From the NCBI GenBank assembly GCA_025677815.1, contig JAIXMP010000009.1, forward strand, positions 1,240,001 to 1,304,000: a DNA stretch of 64,000 nt. The letters are read 5' to 3'. Below are positions 37,128 through 48,114 of the stretch, one piece after another. The notes beneath the pieces are model-generated. The model made no database searches. It was given only the letters and a program-made list of their open reading frames with translations, and was not told the origin of the DNA. The position numbers and the translations under genes are program-made. Position 1 is the stretch's first letter; every line of letters starts with the position of its first letter. This stretch comes from Phascolomyces articulosus (lineage: Eukaryota; Mucoromycota; Mucoromycetes; Mucorales; Lichtheimiaceae).

Positions 37128-37364
37128 TCATGAATGAATCTGTCTTTGAAATGATGATATGTAAGGATCGACATTCTCCAATGAAAATGTCCGTTCATGA
37201 GCAAGGTATTTAATAGTACTTATTATTTCTTGTTCGATCCGTGTATACGGTACAAGTAGTATAATATCCTTTGGAGGTACTCCGGAATGGAAATTGTGTG
37301 CGGTCGATCGGCAAACAATAAGCACTGGCGCGGAGGATCGGAAGTTCTTCAGGTAATTATGCAA
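37128..37364 (-). pseudogene. Orphan coding fragment, possibly SF1 helicase-like
   Basis: About 70 codons with clear protein-like composition: FRSSAPVLIVCRSTAHNFHS, then GVPPKDIILLVPYTRIEQEI, ending SSFQRQIHS-stop. The GVPPKDIxxxxPYxxQ-like order recalls the motif IV-V region of UPF1-type superfamily-1 helicases, but the match is weak. There is no proper start, and no adjoining exon is recognised. It lies immediately upstream of the questin-oxidase start. Confidence 0.35.
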
Positions 37365-38303
37365 AAATGACCTAGAATTCAGTCGGTCTGTGTCAAATGC
37401 TTAGTAACAAGTTACGTAACGCTGAGTAAGAAAATGCTTTGGTCCGTTTATGTTTAGCAAATGATATATTCTTAATTCTGTTTAATTGTTAGCGTATATA
37501 GTATCAAGATAGTCCGCTATTTTTAATAAAAAAGATGCCTAAATGATTCATACACTGACACATATATGGTTTTTATAGGTAACCTATTATAATGGGATTT
37601 CATCTTAAAAATTGTTTCTGAGTAAACTTGGCCGTTTTTCATAGTCTCATACATGTATTATGTGCCATGGATATAGGATTATCTGATGGGTTACAAGAAA
37701 TGAATAATAGTATGTATCTATCAGCTTTTGATGAAAAAACAAAACAAAACAAAACAAACAAACCGAATTCTGTCATCATTTTATATATTAAATACTATTA
37801 TATTGATCTTATTATGGTGCCCATCGTTTATTCCACTTAATACAAGTATTAGTATGGTTATGGTTTTTTTTTGTATATGTAATATGCCATAAATTTCTTT
37901 CTTTTATGAAGCAAATCTTAATATTTTCAAAGTCGAATTTTATAGCTTGCCACACGTAGAATATTAATCCTTGAATGGGTTCTTGATAATTATCAAGATA
38001 CTCTTGAAGATGAGTTTTGGAAAGAAGACATCAAGCAGATAGCTACCTCATGATGCAACACGTTTTTCGCTAATATATAGCTGGTAAATTACCATATTGG
38101 GTTCATAGATTCCCGCACCATGAATAAATGTTTGAGTTGATTTTTTATATGAATCTTACCTACTATCAATTGAACAATATTGAATTTATAGCATATAAAA
38201 TATAACATTTCAGTATATTTTCTTCTAACAAAAAAAGTAGTTTTACTAAGCGAAATTTTGTGTCGATACCATATTCGGACAAAAAGTGGACGCAGCATCC
38301 TGC
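37365..38303. other. Intergenic, no complete gene seen
   Basis: AT-rich. A 69-codon minus-strand frame at 38089-38298 (MLRPLFVRIWYRHKISLSK) abuts the hairpin below, but I recognise nothing in it. Confidence 0.3.
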
Positions 38304-38347
38304 AAAATCGAAGAGATCCTTCTAAGATAGGAAGGATCTCTTCGATT
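38304..38347. repeat. Perfect 18-bp inverted repeat (hairpin)
   Basis: aaatcgaagagatccttc, 8-nt spacer taagatag, then the exact complement gaaggatctcttcgattt. A second short palindrome (cgtggcagccacg) follows about 20 bp later. It could be a structured RNA end, a small-RNA precursor or a remnant of a palindromic insertion. Confidence 0.7.
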
Positions 38348-39469
38348 TGAAATCTGAAAAGTAAGCGTGGCAGCCACGTTCTTCTTGATTTTGAAGGATC
38401 TTAAATACTGTAATTTCTTTTTATTATAGTGAAGTTAATTTACTGGGATGGGAAGTGCAAGCGATTTGTGGACAAATCCTATAGTGATAATAATAATAAT
38501 AATAATAATAATGATAATAATAATGATAATAATTTTTAAAGAAAAAAAGGCTCAGTAGTTGACGATGATAAACTTGGAGTTGTTTACATAAAATAATGGT
38601 TGAGAAATGTCGCATTAATTAAGTTGGACATAATAATAAACATGTGTTTAAATGGAATAGAAGGAAAAATGATTGCCATAGATAAAAAAAAAGTATAGTA
38701 GAAGGTTGGGTAATTTAAGATGAAGTTAATGTTATTGATTGCCAAGGGAGATGTCGTCGTTTCTACTGATGCCATTGGAAAATTTATGTGAAAGATCGAT
38801 TGACTGAAATACTGCTTGTATTGTTTTTTCCTCTATTATATCACTACCAGTATTCTCCCGTCTTAAATCACCGTCGACCTCATCCCATTCGTTCAATAGC
38901 TGCTGTAAAATTATTTTATTAGCCATTATGTACTTATATATATAATTGTCAATACCCATATCACAGATATATATAACCACGATTCGTCGTGCAAATTTAT
39001 TATTGTTTGGCATAACACATGATTATGCATTTACGCCTCCTTTCTTTTTTTTTTCTTTTATATTTTCTGATTGCTTTTTTCTTTCTCAAATAACTTCTAT
39101 TATTTTTATATTCAAATTATCTTCATCTTATTTAGCAGTGGTTGGTTTTAGCAGTATATATTGTTACTCAGTAGCTAAGTTTTATTATCACAAACTCATT
39201 CTTGACTTATTTTCATTAGTTATATATTTTATTATTTCTTCGTTTATTACCATTGAATTATTTTGACGAAACTGTTGATTATAGTTTTCGGTTGATATTA
39301 TTTTTTATTCAATTCTTCCTATTTTCTTTTTCTAACTTTGCCATAAAGGTGATTTTTTTATATAAATAAATTTTTTTTCATATCAATAGCATATATTTAC
39401 CTCAAAGTCGGCAAATAGTTCAAATACATGAATTCAATTGAACCGTTCGTTATATGTGATGGAAATCGC
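38348..39469. other. Intergenic with microsatellite
   Basis: Contains an (AAT)n/(GATAAT) microsatellite at about 38486-38534 and pyrimidine-rich tracts. No gene seen. Confidence 0.4.
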
Positions 39470-40186
39470 TGCAGCCCCTCTCTCCTCAAAGATAAATTTC
39501 TTGTCACCTCCCATGTACAAAACAACAACATTAGATTTCGCTCTAAGACTTGAACGCTGATTGTTTTATACTAGGGAAACATTTCAAACCGGGCGTTTTT
39601 CAAAACATATGCATTAAATACAAGAATGGATGTCAATGCTTTTATCAACTTGAGCGCATCTTCTTCAGTATGATAATGGTTTCCTTCATATTATCTACCA
39701 GAGGATGATGGGATTTTGGCCCATTCGTATCCTTTCACACTTGTATCATTATATTCACGTTCGTAATAATTCTATTTTAGATTCAACAAACAAGTTTTCC
39801 CGTCCTAGCAATCTCCACATTTGTTTTTTCCGTTTAATGCCTTACCACTCGAAATAAATGGCCCGGTGGTGATTTTTAAACGCTTAATAGATTGGAATTA
39901 CTCTATCAGCAAAAACTTTACCTTTATGGTTTGAAAATATTGGAATGCCACGGAGACATTTGGAAGTGAAGTCAATCAAAATATGTTTCGACATGCGATA
40001 AAAATTTTATTGATGCAAAGAAGTATTGATATAATCCAAAATGGGGAACATGTATTCACCCAAATCTGAATGGGCTTTGCAAGAAAATAACGCCTGTTTT
40101 GAAATATCCAAGGAACGTACATTGTCTCCAACCAATGATATCAACTTATGCTGATCTTCCTGGTGCTTTTGAACTATTGATAACAT
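39470..40186 (-). pseudogene. Unrecognised decayed gene
   Basis: Minus-strand coding-like pieces in successive frames: from ATG 40186, MLSIVQKHQEDQHKLISLVG to GEYMFPILDYINTSLHQ-stop (40007); then MSKHILIDFTSKCLRGIPIF and NHKGKVFADRVIPIY (39994-39884); then REYNDTSVKGYEWAKIPSS, a stop, and DALKLIKALTSILVFNAYVL near 39480-39670. All have normal amino-acid composition, unlike chance AT-rich frames, but stops and shifts separate them. I do not recognise the family. Confidence 0.45.
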
Positions 40187-41094
40187 TTCTTAGTGGACAT
40201 GTCATTATTACTTTACGTTTTGAGAATGTACATATCGGATAGGTTTTCTCGGTTAACTCTTGATATTTTTGGGTATTACAATCCGTGATACTAATGTAGC
40301 ATCAAAACTGATGGTTTTCTGAGACTTGATCATTAGATATATATATGTATATGTGTGTGTGTGCGTGTGAGTAGTCATAATTGTCATTTTATTTTCTTTA
40401 ACGTGGTATATATTATGTGTATTTTAGAAACAGTATTACAATTATCAGAATTAGAGCGTCTATTTGTTGTTGCTGTGATAGGGATAGTGGTGGGAGATGA
40501 TGAAGACGATTCTGTACTTTGATTGTGCAATATCAAATAGATTTTATAATGATTGGTAATGTTTACAGTGGTACCGCAAAGAGTATTGCGCAGACAACAA
40601 ACGAAGAGCTATGGAATAAACCATATTTGGTTGCATTGTATGGTTTTGGTCGAGATACATTGGTAGGTTCCAAGAAAGAACAAAAGAAGAAAGAAAATGG
40701 GAGAAAAAGGATAACAAAAGGTATAGTAAAAATGCGATTTAGAACGAACTTTTCATCACACAAAGTAAACATAGGTGGCGCTTTATTTTTCAATCATCCA
40801 AACCTCCCTAATATTAAGGTTATGCAACCAAAAAAAAAAAAAGGTTTATCATTGTCAACGGCTTTGAGAGGGACACTGTTGATTAGATAAAAAAAATAAA
40901 AAAAATAACTTTGAGAATCACGTCTCCAAATGAACATACTCTTCTGATACTTTTTTAGATGTAAGTATAGGATTGCACGTAAAGCTTTACCTTAACAGAA
41001 CGATAACAAAATGTTCGCAAGGAGCATATACCTGATGGAGATATTCTTAGATGCAGCATCTTTTTTTTTATCAAAATGACATGCGCTTCAGTAC
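40187..41094. other. Mostly non-coding, one orphan coding scrap
   Basis: A plus-strand stretch near 40545-40680 reads GNVYSGTAKSIAQTTNEELW followed by NKPYLVALYGFGRDTL. It looks like a fragment of a real protein but has no recognisable start or neighbour exon. The remainder is AT-rich with poly-A runs. Confidence 0.3.
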
Positions 41095-41595
41095 GTAAGC
41101 ACAATATGCTTGTTTTTGTTACACGTAAAAAGAGCCAAGAGATAATTGTTTATTATAACTAATAAGCAAAAACGCCAGGCCCCCGTTTGAAACAAGTGAT
41201 CACTTTTCATACGGATATGAGCTTAAATCGAACACAATCGAATTTTCTTTATCAAGAATACTGTGTCCACTTGACAATGAACTGTGTTTATTAATATTAT
41301 ACGTAATTGAACTATTTCTTTTATGGGAAAATAAATTTAGCCAGATGTCTTGGTGATCATGGTCCACGTAATAAAATATTATATTATGCAAATGATAAAT
41401 TAAACTTTTAAAAGACAAAAAAGAAACAGGGCGTTCTTCCAAAACAAACTTCTTGGCGTCATATCAATGGAACCTTAAGGAAAGAGTAAATGAAGAAGAC
41501 CAAAAATAGTACAAGTTATATCATTGGTTGATTTCAAAGATCGACGAGGTTTATCCGTTTACGGTAAAGCATCTTCACTTTGAATGGAATGACCA

Positions 41596-41603
41596 TGACG
41601 TCA
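41596..41603. promoter_or_regulatory. CRE-type palindrome TGACGTCA (right arm)
   Basis: Perfect TGACGTCA, 30 bp upstream of the TATA element of the small charged-protein gene. It suggests bZIP (ATF/CREB-type) control, inferred from the motif. Confidence 0.5.
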
Positions 41604-41633
41604 ATGCATGTTACACGCGATACGAAAAAAAAG

Positions 41634-41641
41634 TATATAAA
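41634..41641 (+). promoter_or_regulatory. TATA box of the small charged-protein gene
   Basis: TATATAAA, 97 bp before the ATG at 41738. The same sequence occurs in the left arm. Confidence 0.55.
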
Positions 41642-41737
41642 GAGACCCCAATGTTGTTCATCTTTGGATCGATATTCAAATCAATTTAAACACTTTTTAT
41701 ATAAGACAAAACAATCAACAAGACAAAACAAGCCAAA

Positions 41738-41986
41738 ATGATGACAAGTAATACCCGTGCCCGTTCCAATTCTTCTGCTAGACGTAAGGCATCAAGAAAA
41801 TACAGCTTAACGGATTCGACCAAGCATCCTCATTTACACCAAATCCATGAAACATTGCATAATTTCAAGGAAGATGCCAAAGAATCTTATGCAAATCATC
41901 GCCAAGAAAAAGAATGTCGTCGACAAGAAAGAGATGACCGCCGTAGTAAACGACCTCAAGACGGCAAGACCAATCCTATGGAGTAA
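41738..41986 (+). CDS. Small highly charged 82-aa protein (duplicate copy 2)
   Basis: Identical in protein to the gene at 29720-29968. It is convergent with the TMEM gene, whose stop is only 238 bp away. Its promoter layout (CRE palindrome, TATA, A-rich leader with AACAAGACAAAACAAGCC before the ATG) is the best evidence that this short frame is a real expressed gene. Function unknown. Confidence 0.68.
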   Translation: MMTSNTRARSNSSARRKASRKYSLTDSTKHPHLHQIHETLHNFKEDAKESYANHRQEKECRRQERDDRRSKRPQDGKTNPME

Positions 41987-42223
41987 AAAATCTTCATTTG
42001 ATTGCATTTCATCATCTTTTTTTTGTATATAAATATATAAACCAATCCACTCATCATCCTCATAACTACCGTGGTTATATACCTTCTCTCTTCTTCATCA
42101 TTCTCTTCATGATCATTCCCATTTTTTTTGTATTTCTGTGTATATAAAATAAATATCTATCTTTTTTATCTATAAATAATGCTTCTCGTTTTTTATTTAA
42201 TCTATTATGTGATTATTATGTTG

Positions 42224-43287
42224 TTATCGTGCTGATGGGTTATACCATAAACCATCAAATAATTTAACATCAGTGAATTTGCCTTTGCGATCCAACATGT
42301 ATGCCATACGTTCACCTTGTGCACGTAAAAAGATATGGGATGAATTTGTTTTGCCTAATGGATCCTTTCCAGATGGACCTAATTCATTTTTCGTTTCAAT
42401 TGAGTATTCTTATTATATAGATATGATGTATAGCACACCACCATCACCACCATCCTATTCATGAGGTAAGAAAGACTTTACCTAAACCAGTAAATACTTT
42501 TTGTTTACAGTAAAGTTGATCGATAGGATATTCTTTATATTTGTGAGAATCAATAAATCGTGCATGTGTGACCAATTTGACCCTGTTTGCACCCCGAAGA
42601 AGAATCAGTTTATCGATATATCTAATAAAGGGTCATTGGTTTAGTATGTGAAAAACGACAACAGCTATTAGATGTGCTAATGCATTTTTTTTACCTCCAA
42701 GGATATAAGCACATGACTGTAGCAATACCAATACCAATGGATATCATTCCACCTGCAATGGCCATTCTTTGTCCTTTAGGTGCTAAAACGATAGGAGCAT
42801 CTTCAGCGTCACTATAACATGTTGTTTAGATGGTGATCAATGGATTTCTCTCTCTCTCTCTCTCTATATTATAATTCCTATTTGCTAATTGTAATTCTAC
42901 CTTTCTTTTTTAGTATAACTGACATACGCCAAACTTGCAAGATTTCCCCTATTTAATACAGAGGATGTGAGTTTGTTACTCTGCTGTTGTTTTTTAGCTG
43001 TCGATCCAAAAATAAACAACTTTACCAGAACATAAGTTGAACACCAGCAGAAATGTACATAAACATAAACATACGTTTCACACCTTCGGGTGCTTGATAA
43101 AATACAACGTCGCGACCTTTTAATTGCTGTTTAATTTGTTTTCCAGCATATTGAATAGACTTGCGATCAAATGCTGTTGTTTCAGTAGAAGCGAATCGCG
43201 TCGTATTACGTGTAAAAGAACGCGATGATACTAATATTTTTTTATATAAATACACCAATATTAATCAGTCGTATATACACGTCCCAT
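42224..43287 (-). CDS. TMEM186/TMEM223-family mitochondrial membrane protein
   Basis: Exons resolved in frame: 43230-43026, 42948-42901, 42811-42695, 42621-42482, 42378-42224. The first long exon has no ATG before the conserved part, so a 5' exon is needed. A 7-nt exon ATGGGAC (43287-43281, donor GTGTAT) gives MGLSSRSFTRNTTRFAST, a basic Ser/Thr-rich mitochondrial-type presequence; this start is tentative. LKGRDVVFYQAPEGVKRM is followed by TM1 (MFMYISAGVQLMFWGNLASL) and TM2 (MAIAGGMISIGIGIATVMCL), then YIDKLILLRGANRVKLVTHA and a C-terminus ending LFDGLWYNPSAR. This two-TM layout fits the TMEM70/186/223 group, inner-membrane factors linked to respiratory-chain assembly (family knowledge). The terminal exon lies inside the inverted duplication. 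Confidence 0.75.
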
Positions 43288-43530
43288 GTGTAAATGTCCT
43301 TTTTCTTCGAGTCTTCCCCATTCAACCATCAACGAAAGAAAAAATAGTGAACCTTGTAAAAATATGGGTCTTGATAATAATGACCTAAACATTATTTATT
43401 ATTATTTTGAAATGTTGGAAAAGTAAAAATGTCAAAAGCGGAGAGGAGAGGAAGGTGTGTGGTGTATGCAGGGAAAAAGAGAATGGTGAATTAAGCCACT
43501 CCATGTTACAATGAAAAAAAAAGTGATATT

Positions 43531-45916
43531 TTATTTTCTGTAGAATTGGCGTTTGAAATGGAACCATAAACTAAGAACACCTCTATCAAAACTACATTTG
43601 AAACCTTTTTTATGTGAATATTCCCATTCTCGATTCACGATACGGAAAGCAATATCTTCATAAGGTGGCCCGGCACGGAAACGAATCATGACAGTTTCAG
43701 GTGATTCTGGATCTTTTTCAATATAATAAGTAGGTGCAGCCGATTTGTCAATCAAATCTGGATAGAAAATATTAAACTTGTAACCCTGTACGACTATTTT
43801 GTTTTTGAAAAAAAAAACGTTCATGGATGAATTTAATTGTATACTTCTTTGTCGATCCAAAGTCAATGATGAAAAAAATATGTATATACCTTTGGGTGGT
43901 GGATTATCATGATCATAATGGGTTTGATTGTATTTGTTCCATTCATAACCAGTATGAACACGGTTAAAGTATCGTGGTTTACGAGGTCGATATTTATCTT
44001 GCCACATGTAGGTTTGCTTTGCAAGTTCTGCTTCAATATTAAAGATGGCTTCATCTTCATCAACACCCTTGGCCGCTTCTTGTTCAAACAATGCAGCCGA
44101 TGCAATAGAATCATCTTGGGGTTCGTCTGATACAGGTGCTTGCTTGGGTCGATGTCGTACTGCAATAATCTTGGTGGCCAACACTTTACGTCGCTCTTCC
44201 ATCTAATATTGTTGTTATAGTATAAAATAAGCCTTAGGCATTTTTATATATTTCTCAAAATTTGCTGTTCAAAGGAAAGAAACGAAAAACGTACCAAATC
44301 TCTCAGATCATCCAATGGATCAACAACACCCATTTCTCGATCATCTCGGGTCAAATGCTCATAAGGTTCAGGACTCATAGCACGATCATACTTTTCAATC
44401 GATATATCATGCTCTTGTTCCTCTTCCTCGTTGGTTTGTTCTTCAAACGCACGGTCTTGTTCTTCCATCAATGTTTGATCCACAGGTTCCATTGCAATGC
44501 CTTCACCGGCTTCCACACCACGGCCATGGACTTCCACGCCTTCCTGTTCTAGCACACGTTGTAATTCTTCTTGGACCTTTTGAGCTTCTTCCCGTTGTTT
44601 AGATCTCAATTGATGCAGTCGTTTAGCCAACAATTCTTGATGCATATCCGTCAACCTGGCCTTGGCCTTATAAACCACCAATTCGCTCAACAAGTTTTCC
44701 CAATATTCCACATCCACCGGTTCATTGGAACCTAATTTTTGCATGATTTGTTTTTGTAGCACTGATAATTGGGCAAATGATTTACCAGAGAGAACACGAT
44801 CCACGTCTTGTTGAACGCCTTCAGAAACACCTGTCGCTGCCCGTTGATTTTCATCTTTACGTAATTTGGCTAATCGATCTTCGGCCACAACAATTAATGC
44901 ACGCCAGAATTCTAATGTTTGTTCATTCTTTTCCAGGCTTAAATGCATTTGGATATCCTTGTGTAATTCATCCGTTTCTTCAAGTAGCAAATTCTATTTC
45001 ATCCAGTAATAGTAAAAATTCCCTCGTGTGAGTTTCGTATTGCATATACCTAAAGGTATCCAATTTTTTTTACCCTGTTCTCTCAGATAATAAGAGAGAG
45101 AAAAAAACTTACATCAAATATGGTATAAGGTTCTTCTAAATCAATCTCCAATTCAACATCCTCTTCAACCTTGTCTGGTTCATTGGCAAGACGTAAATTC
45201 ATGGCAAGAATATCAATTGGTTTGGCTCTTCCTTCCTTTATTCGAATTTCAGCTCGTCGTTTGGCTTGTTCCAAATGAAATTCTTCTTCTTTTGATTCCC
45301 AATCCCCCATTTGAGCTAATTCTGCTTCCCGTTGCATACGCATAGCTTCTTCTTCACGTAGTTGCATTTCCACTTCTCTTTCAGCACGACGTTTATTGAG
45401 TTTGGCCAATTCTTCTTCTGCTTCACGTTTACGTTCACGTTCATTACGTCGAATTTCGTCTGTATTCTTGCCAAACTTTTTACGATCGCGCTCTTTCTTT
45501 TTTGACCAAACAAACTTGGATTCTAGATTAATATCGTTGAATGGATTGTTGACGTTGGAATAACCGAGATGTTCAAGTCTTGAATCTTGCTGCTGTTCTT
45601 CCTCTTCTTCTTCAGGTTCGTCTTCGTAATAGTAACGTTCTTTTTTGGATTTCTTTTTTTCTTTACGTCGTCGTCTTTTTCGATCGTCGTCGTTATCGGG
45701 TGATTCGGAACGATGCTTGTGCCTGTTATAAATGGATAAATTAATATATATATATATATATATATTTTTCATTTACACATGATCTCTTTTTTGATCCTCC
45801 CTTTGGATCCGTTATTTATAGAATACTTACTTTCGCTTTTTATCACGTTTGCGCTCGTCTCTGTATTTATCTGGGGTTGGACTACGATGCCGCCTTCTGT
45901 CCGGTGATCTAGGCAT
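43531..45916 (-). CDS. CACTIN: Cactin (spliceosome-associated protein)
   Basis: At least five exons on the minus strand from ATG 45916 (MPRSPDRRRHRSPTPDKYRD) to TAA 43531. It has an N-terminal Arg/Ser/Lys-rich and acidic region. The conserved middle domain comprises NPFNDINLESKFVWSKKKER, a charged coiled-coil, and RAKPIDILAMNLRL. The second conserved block (TLEFWRALIVVAEDRLAKLR, VEYWENLLSELVVYKAKARL) is followed by an acidic stretch and the highly conserved Cactin C-terminal domain (KYRPRKPRYFNRVHTGYEWN, VVQGYKFNIFYPDLIDK, AFRIVNREWEYSHKKGFKC, RGVLSLWFHFKRQFYRK). Cactin functions in pre-mRNA splicing. The gene is intact and full-length in layout. Confidence 0.95.
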
Positions 45917-46186
45917 TTTATATTTTATATTTTTTGGGTTGTGCGAAAAAGAAGTAAAAAGTGTATGTATCTGGACTCAGTTTCAATTTCAAAGATGCCA
46001 ACAAATTTCGCTGGTTCATACAGGACCGTCCGGGACGCACAGCAAAATCAGGCCTATCACTATCATTAAAATAGAATTATGGTCTTGTACCATCTTCTGT
46101 TTGCACCAGCAGTGGATGGCTATTTCCAAAAGTTAAATTCACTCTTTTTTTAAAAAAAATATATGGATTCTTCTTTAATGGCCAGT

Positions 46187-46828
46187 CTACTCTTGGATAT
46201 CGAAAAAGAAAGGTACGACAAAGGTGGTCAAATATGCTAGAGGTGCACACTTGAATACAGAAAAGGTGTCTTGATCTTCAGCATCCACGTTGACTTTGGT
46301 CTCTGGGGAATATAGTGGTTTGATAAACTTTGCAGTTTTGGCTACTGCTTGACATTCCTTATCTGTTAAACTTATTTCTTTATATGCTGCTTGTTTTACA
46401 TCCGCTGCAGTCACATCCTTCTTGCTTTCTTCCAATAGCCACTTTATGATGGCCGTAAATGACCGAATGGTTTTGCTGGACGCCTCCTTCTCACCCTTAT
46501 CTTCTTCAGGTTCACTTTCTTCTTGTTGGTCATGTTGATTTAATGGGTTTGCGTGTTTGAAGTTTTGCTCTGAAGATTGACTTTTCTCCTTTGCCTTAAG
46601 ATCAGATCTTCCTGGCTTGCCTTTTCCTTTCTTGGTTTCTGTACCTTTGGACATCTTCAGTTTCTCAAGCTAAGGGTGGATAAAAAGTGAATAAGGATAT
46701 TAGCATGACATATCACTATTAATCATACACATACAAAAGAAAATATATACCTTCACAAGTAAGCTTTCCAACTTCTCTAATAATTTATCCATAACTGTTG
46801 GGTCACGCTTACGAGCAATTCCAAACAT
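46187..46828 (-). CDS. Hypothetical charged protein, two exons
   Basis: Exon 1 46828-46751 (MFGIARKRDPTVMDKLLEKL) joins in frame, via donor GTATAT and acceptor ..cccttag, to exon 2 46669-46187, giving about 186 residues. An N-terminal leucine-zipper-like helix (LLEKLESLLVKLEKL) spans the splice junction and is the best evidence that exon 1 is real. A Lys/Glu/Ser-rich linker and a C-terminal folded-looking part (SFTAIIKWLLEESKKD, DVKQAAYKEISLTDKECQAV) follow. The family is not recognised. An ACGCGT motif lies 54 bp upstream of the ATG. Confidence 0.65.
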
Positions 46829-46881
46829 AAGATCGCGACATAGAAATTTTACATCGTATCAGTATAATAAGCGAAAATAAA

Positions 46882-46887
46882 ACGCGT
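46882..46887. promoter_or_regulatory. ACGCGT (MCB-type) motif
   Basis: Palindromic ACGCGT 54 bp upstream of the 46828 start codon. In yeasts MBF binds this motif in G1/S genes; function here is inferred. Confidence 0.4.
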
Positions 46888-47020
46888 CTTTCGGACTTTT
46901 GGGTCTATATCGCGTCAACAGTAGGATAAAGAAGCCCAAATACCATATTTCAAAAAAAAAAAAAAGATTTTTTGTTCTTTACCATCGCTCGCCACTCTGT
47001 ATCCAACCAACCCTACCACC

Positions 47021-48114
47021 ATGACCATCGGCAATCAGCCTCCTCTTCCTCCTTAACTTGCTCCCGACTTCATCTTAAATGAACTCAGGTTTCAAAGCAA
47101 GGAAAAGCCGAATTATATCGAACCAACTGTTACTTTTATTTTTGACACGGATGTACAGTGGCGGTCATAGTTTAAAACAACTGCTCAAAAGCACGCAAAC
47201 TTTATTAGTAATGGTTCTGCCAAGTCTTCTTCTTTATCAACAGAAAATAAACGTGCAATAGGTCGACCTCCAAAATATTTAGTTAAATATCGATATATCT
47301 ATGATCATGGAAGAAAAACTAAGTACAACCCATCATCATCTACATCATCATCACACAGAAAAAGACAAAAACGTATAGGAAACGATAAAACCATCAAGAT
47401 CAACTGTCCTGCTAAAATTGATATATACCATCTTGTTAATGGAAAATTTGAAGTTATTTATAATTGGAAACACCCTGACCATGATCCTACTGGTTCCGAT
47501 GATATAATTATGTCTCGATTGCCTGAAGAAGCTCGTAACTGGATTGAAAAAAATGTTGATAGCCATATGGACTGGAATGCTATAAAAAGTGCTTTGCGTT
47601 TGACTCATAAATATTTTGATTATGTATGTATAGAATGGGCAGGTAACATATTATTGTATTATATAAGAATATATTATATTAATAAAGTGATGTATATACA
47701 TAGATGGATACCAACCCTGATATTTTACCTATATGTCTGCTTATTCATTATCAAGATATAAATCAATCAAAACTTTCTAAAAAGGCATATACCGACAAGG
47801 ATAGTGTTAATGAATGGATGAAATGTTTGGTTCAACAAGGACTTGATGTTTTATTTAATCCACTATCATCATCATCATCATCACTTCAACATGATTTAAA
47901 ACAACTGGTATTTCAGTCACTTGAACGATGCAATAATAGAATCAAAACAAAGATCAACTCTTCTCTCGATAATGAACAATTAGAACACACTCTTAGCATC
48001 TTAAATAATACAAACTCATCTTTAGAAGAACAATTGAACCATTTAAAGGACCAAATAAGCAACAGTAATATCTTTTTAACACTTGAAAGTAATTATCTTT
48101 GTTTCTCAATATAA
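47021..48114 (+). pseudogene. FAR1-type (Mutator-like) DNA-binding protein, nonsense-interrupted
   Basis: One long frame from ATG 47021 runs through 47623 with just two stops, TAA at 47054-47056 and TAG at 47168-47170, and joins via a short intron (GTATGT at 47624 to ..catag at 47703) to exon 2 ending at 48114. After the second stop it reads RAIGRPPKYLVKYRYIYDHG, a His/Ser stretch, then the FAR1/WRKY-GCM1-like core INCPAKIDIYHLVNGKFEV, YNWKHPDHDPTGSDD and MSRLPEEARNWIEKNVDSHM. Exon 2 adds a coiled-coil-like tail. Such domains occur in Mutator-like transposases and in derived transcription factors. Both nonsense codons would revert to Gln codons by a single C-to-T change. It is a recent pseudogene, unless translation starts after 47170. 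Confidence 0.6.

Larger units (their letters stand above)
41095..42424 (-). repeat. Inverted segmental duplication, right (source) arm
   Basis: Same 1,330 bp as 29282-30611 in opposite orientation. This arm lies in its natural context: its right part is the last exon and adjoining intron of the intact TMEM186/223-like gene, so it is the likely source. Confidence 0.93.

Noticed and set aside
37128..37364. Upstream exon of the questin-oxidase-like gene
   Set aside because: The fragment cannot be joined in frame to the questin-oxidase start, which already has a good ATG and a family-like N-terminus.
44262..45031. Plus-strand frames across the CACTIN gene
   Set aside because: Shadows of the conserved CACTIN coding sequence on the other strand.
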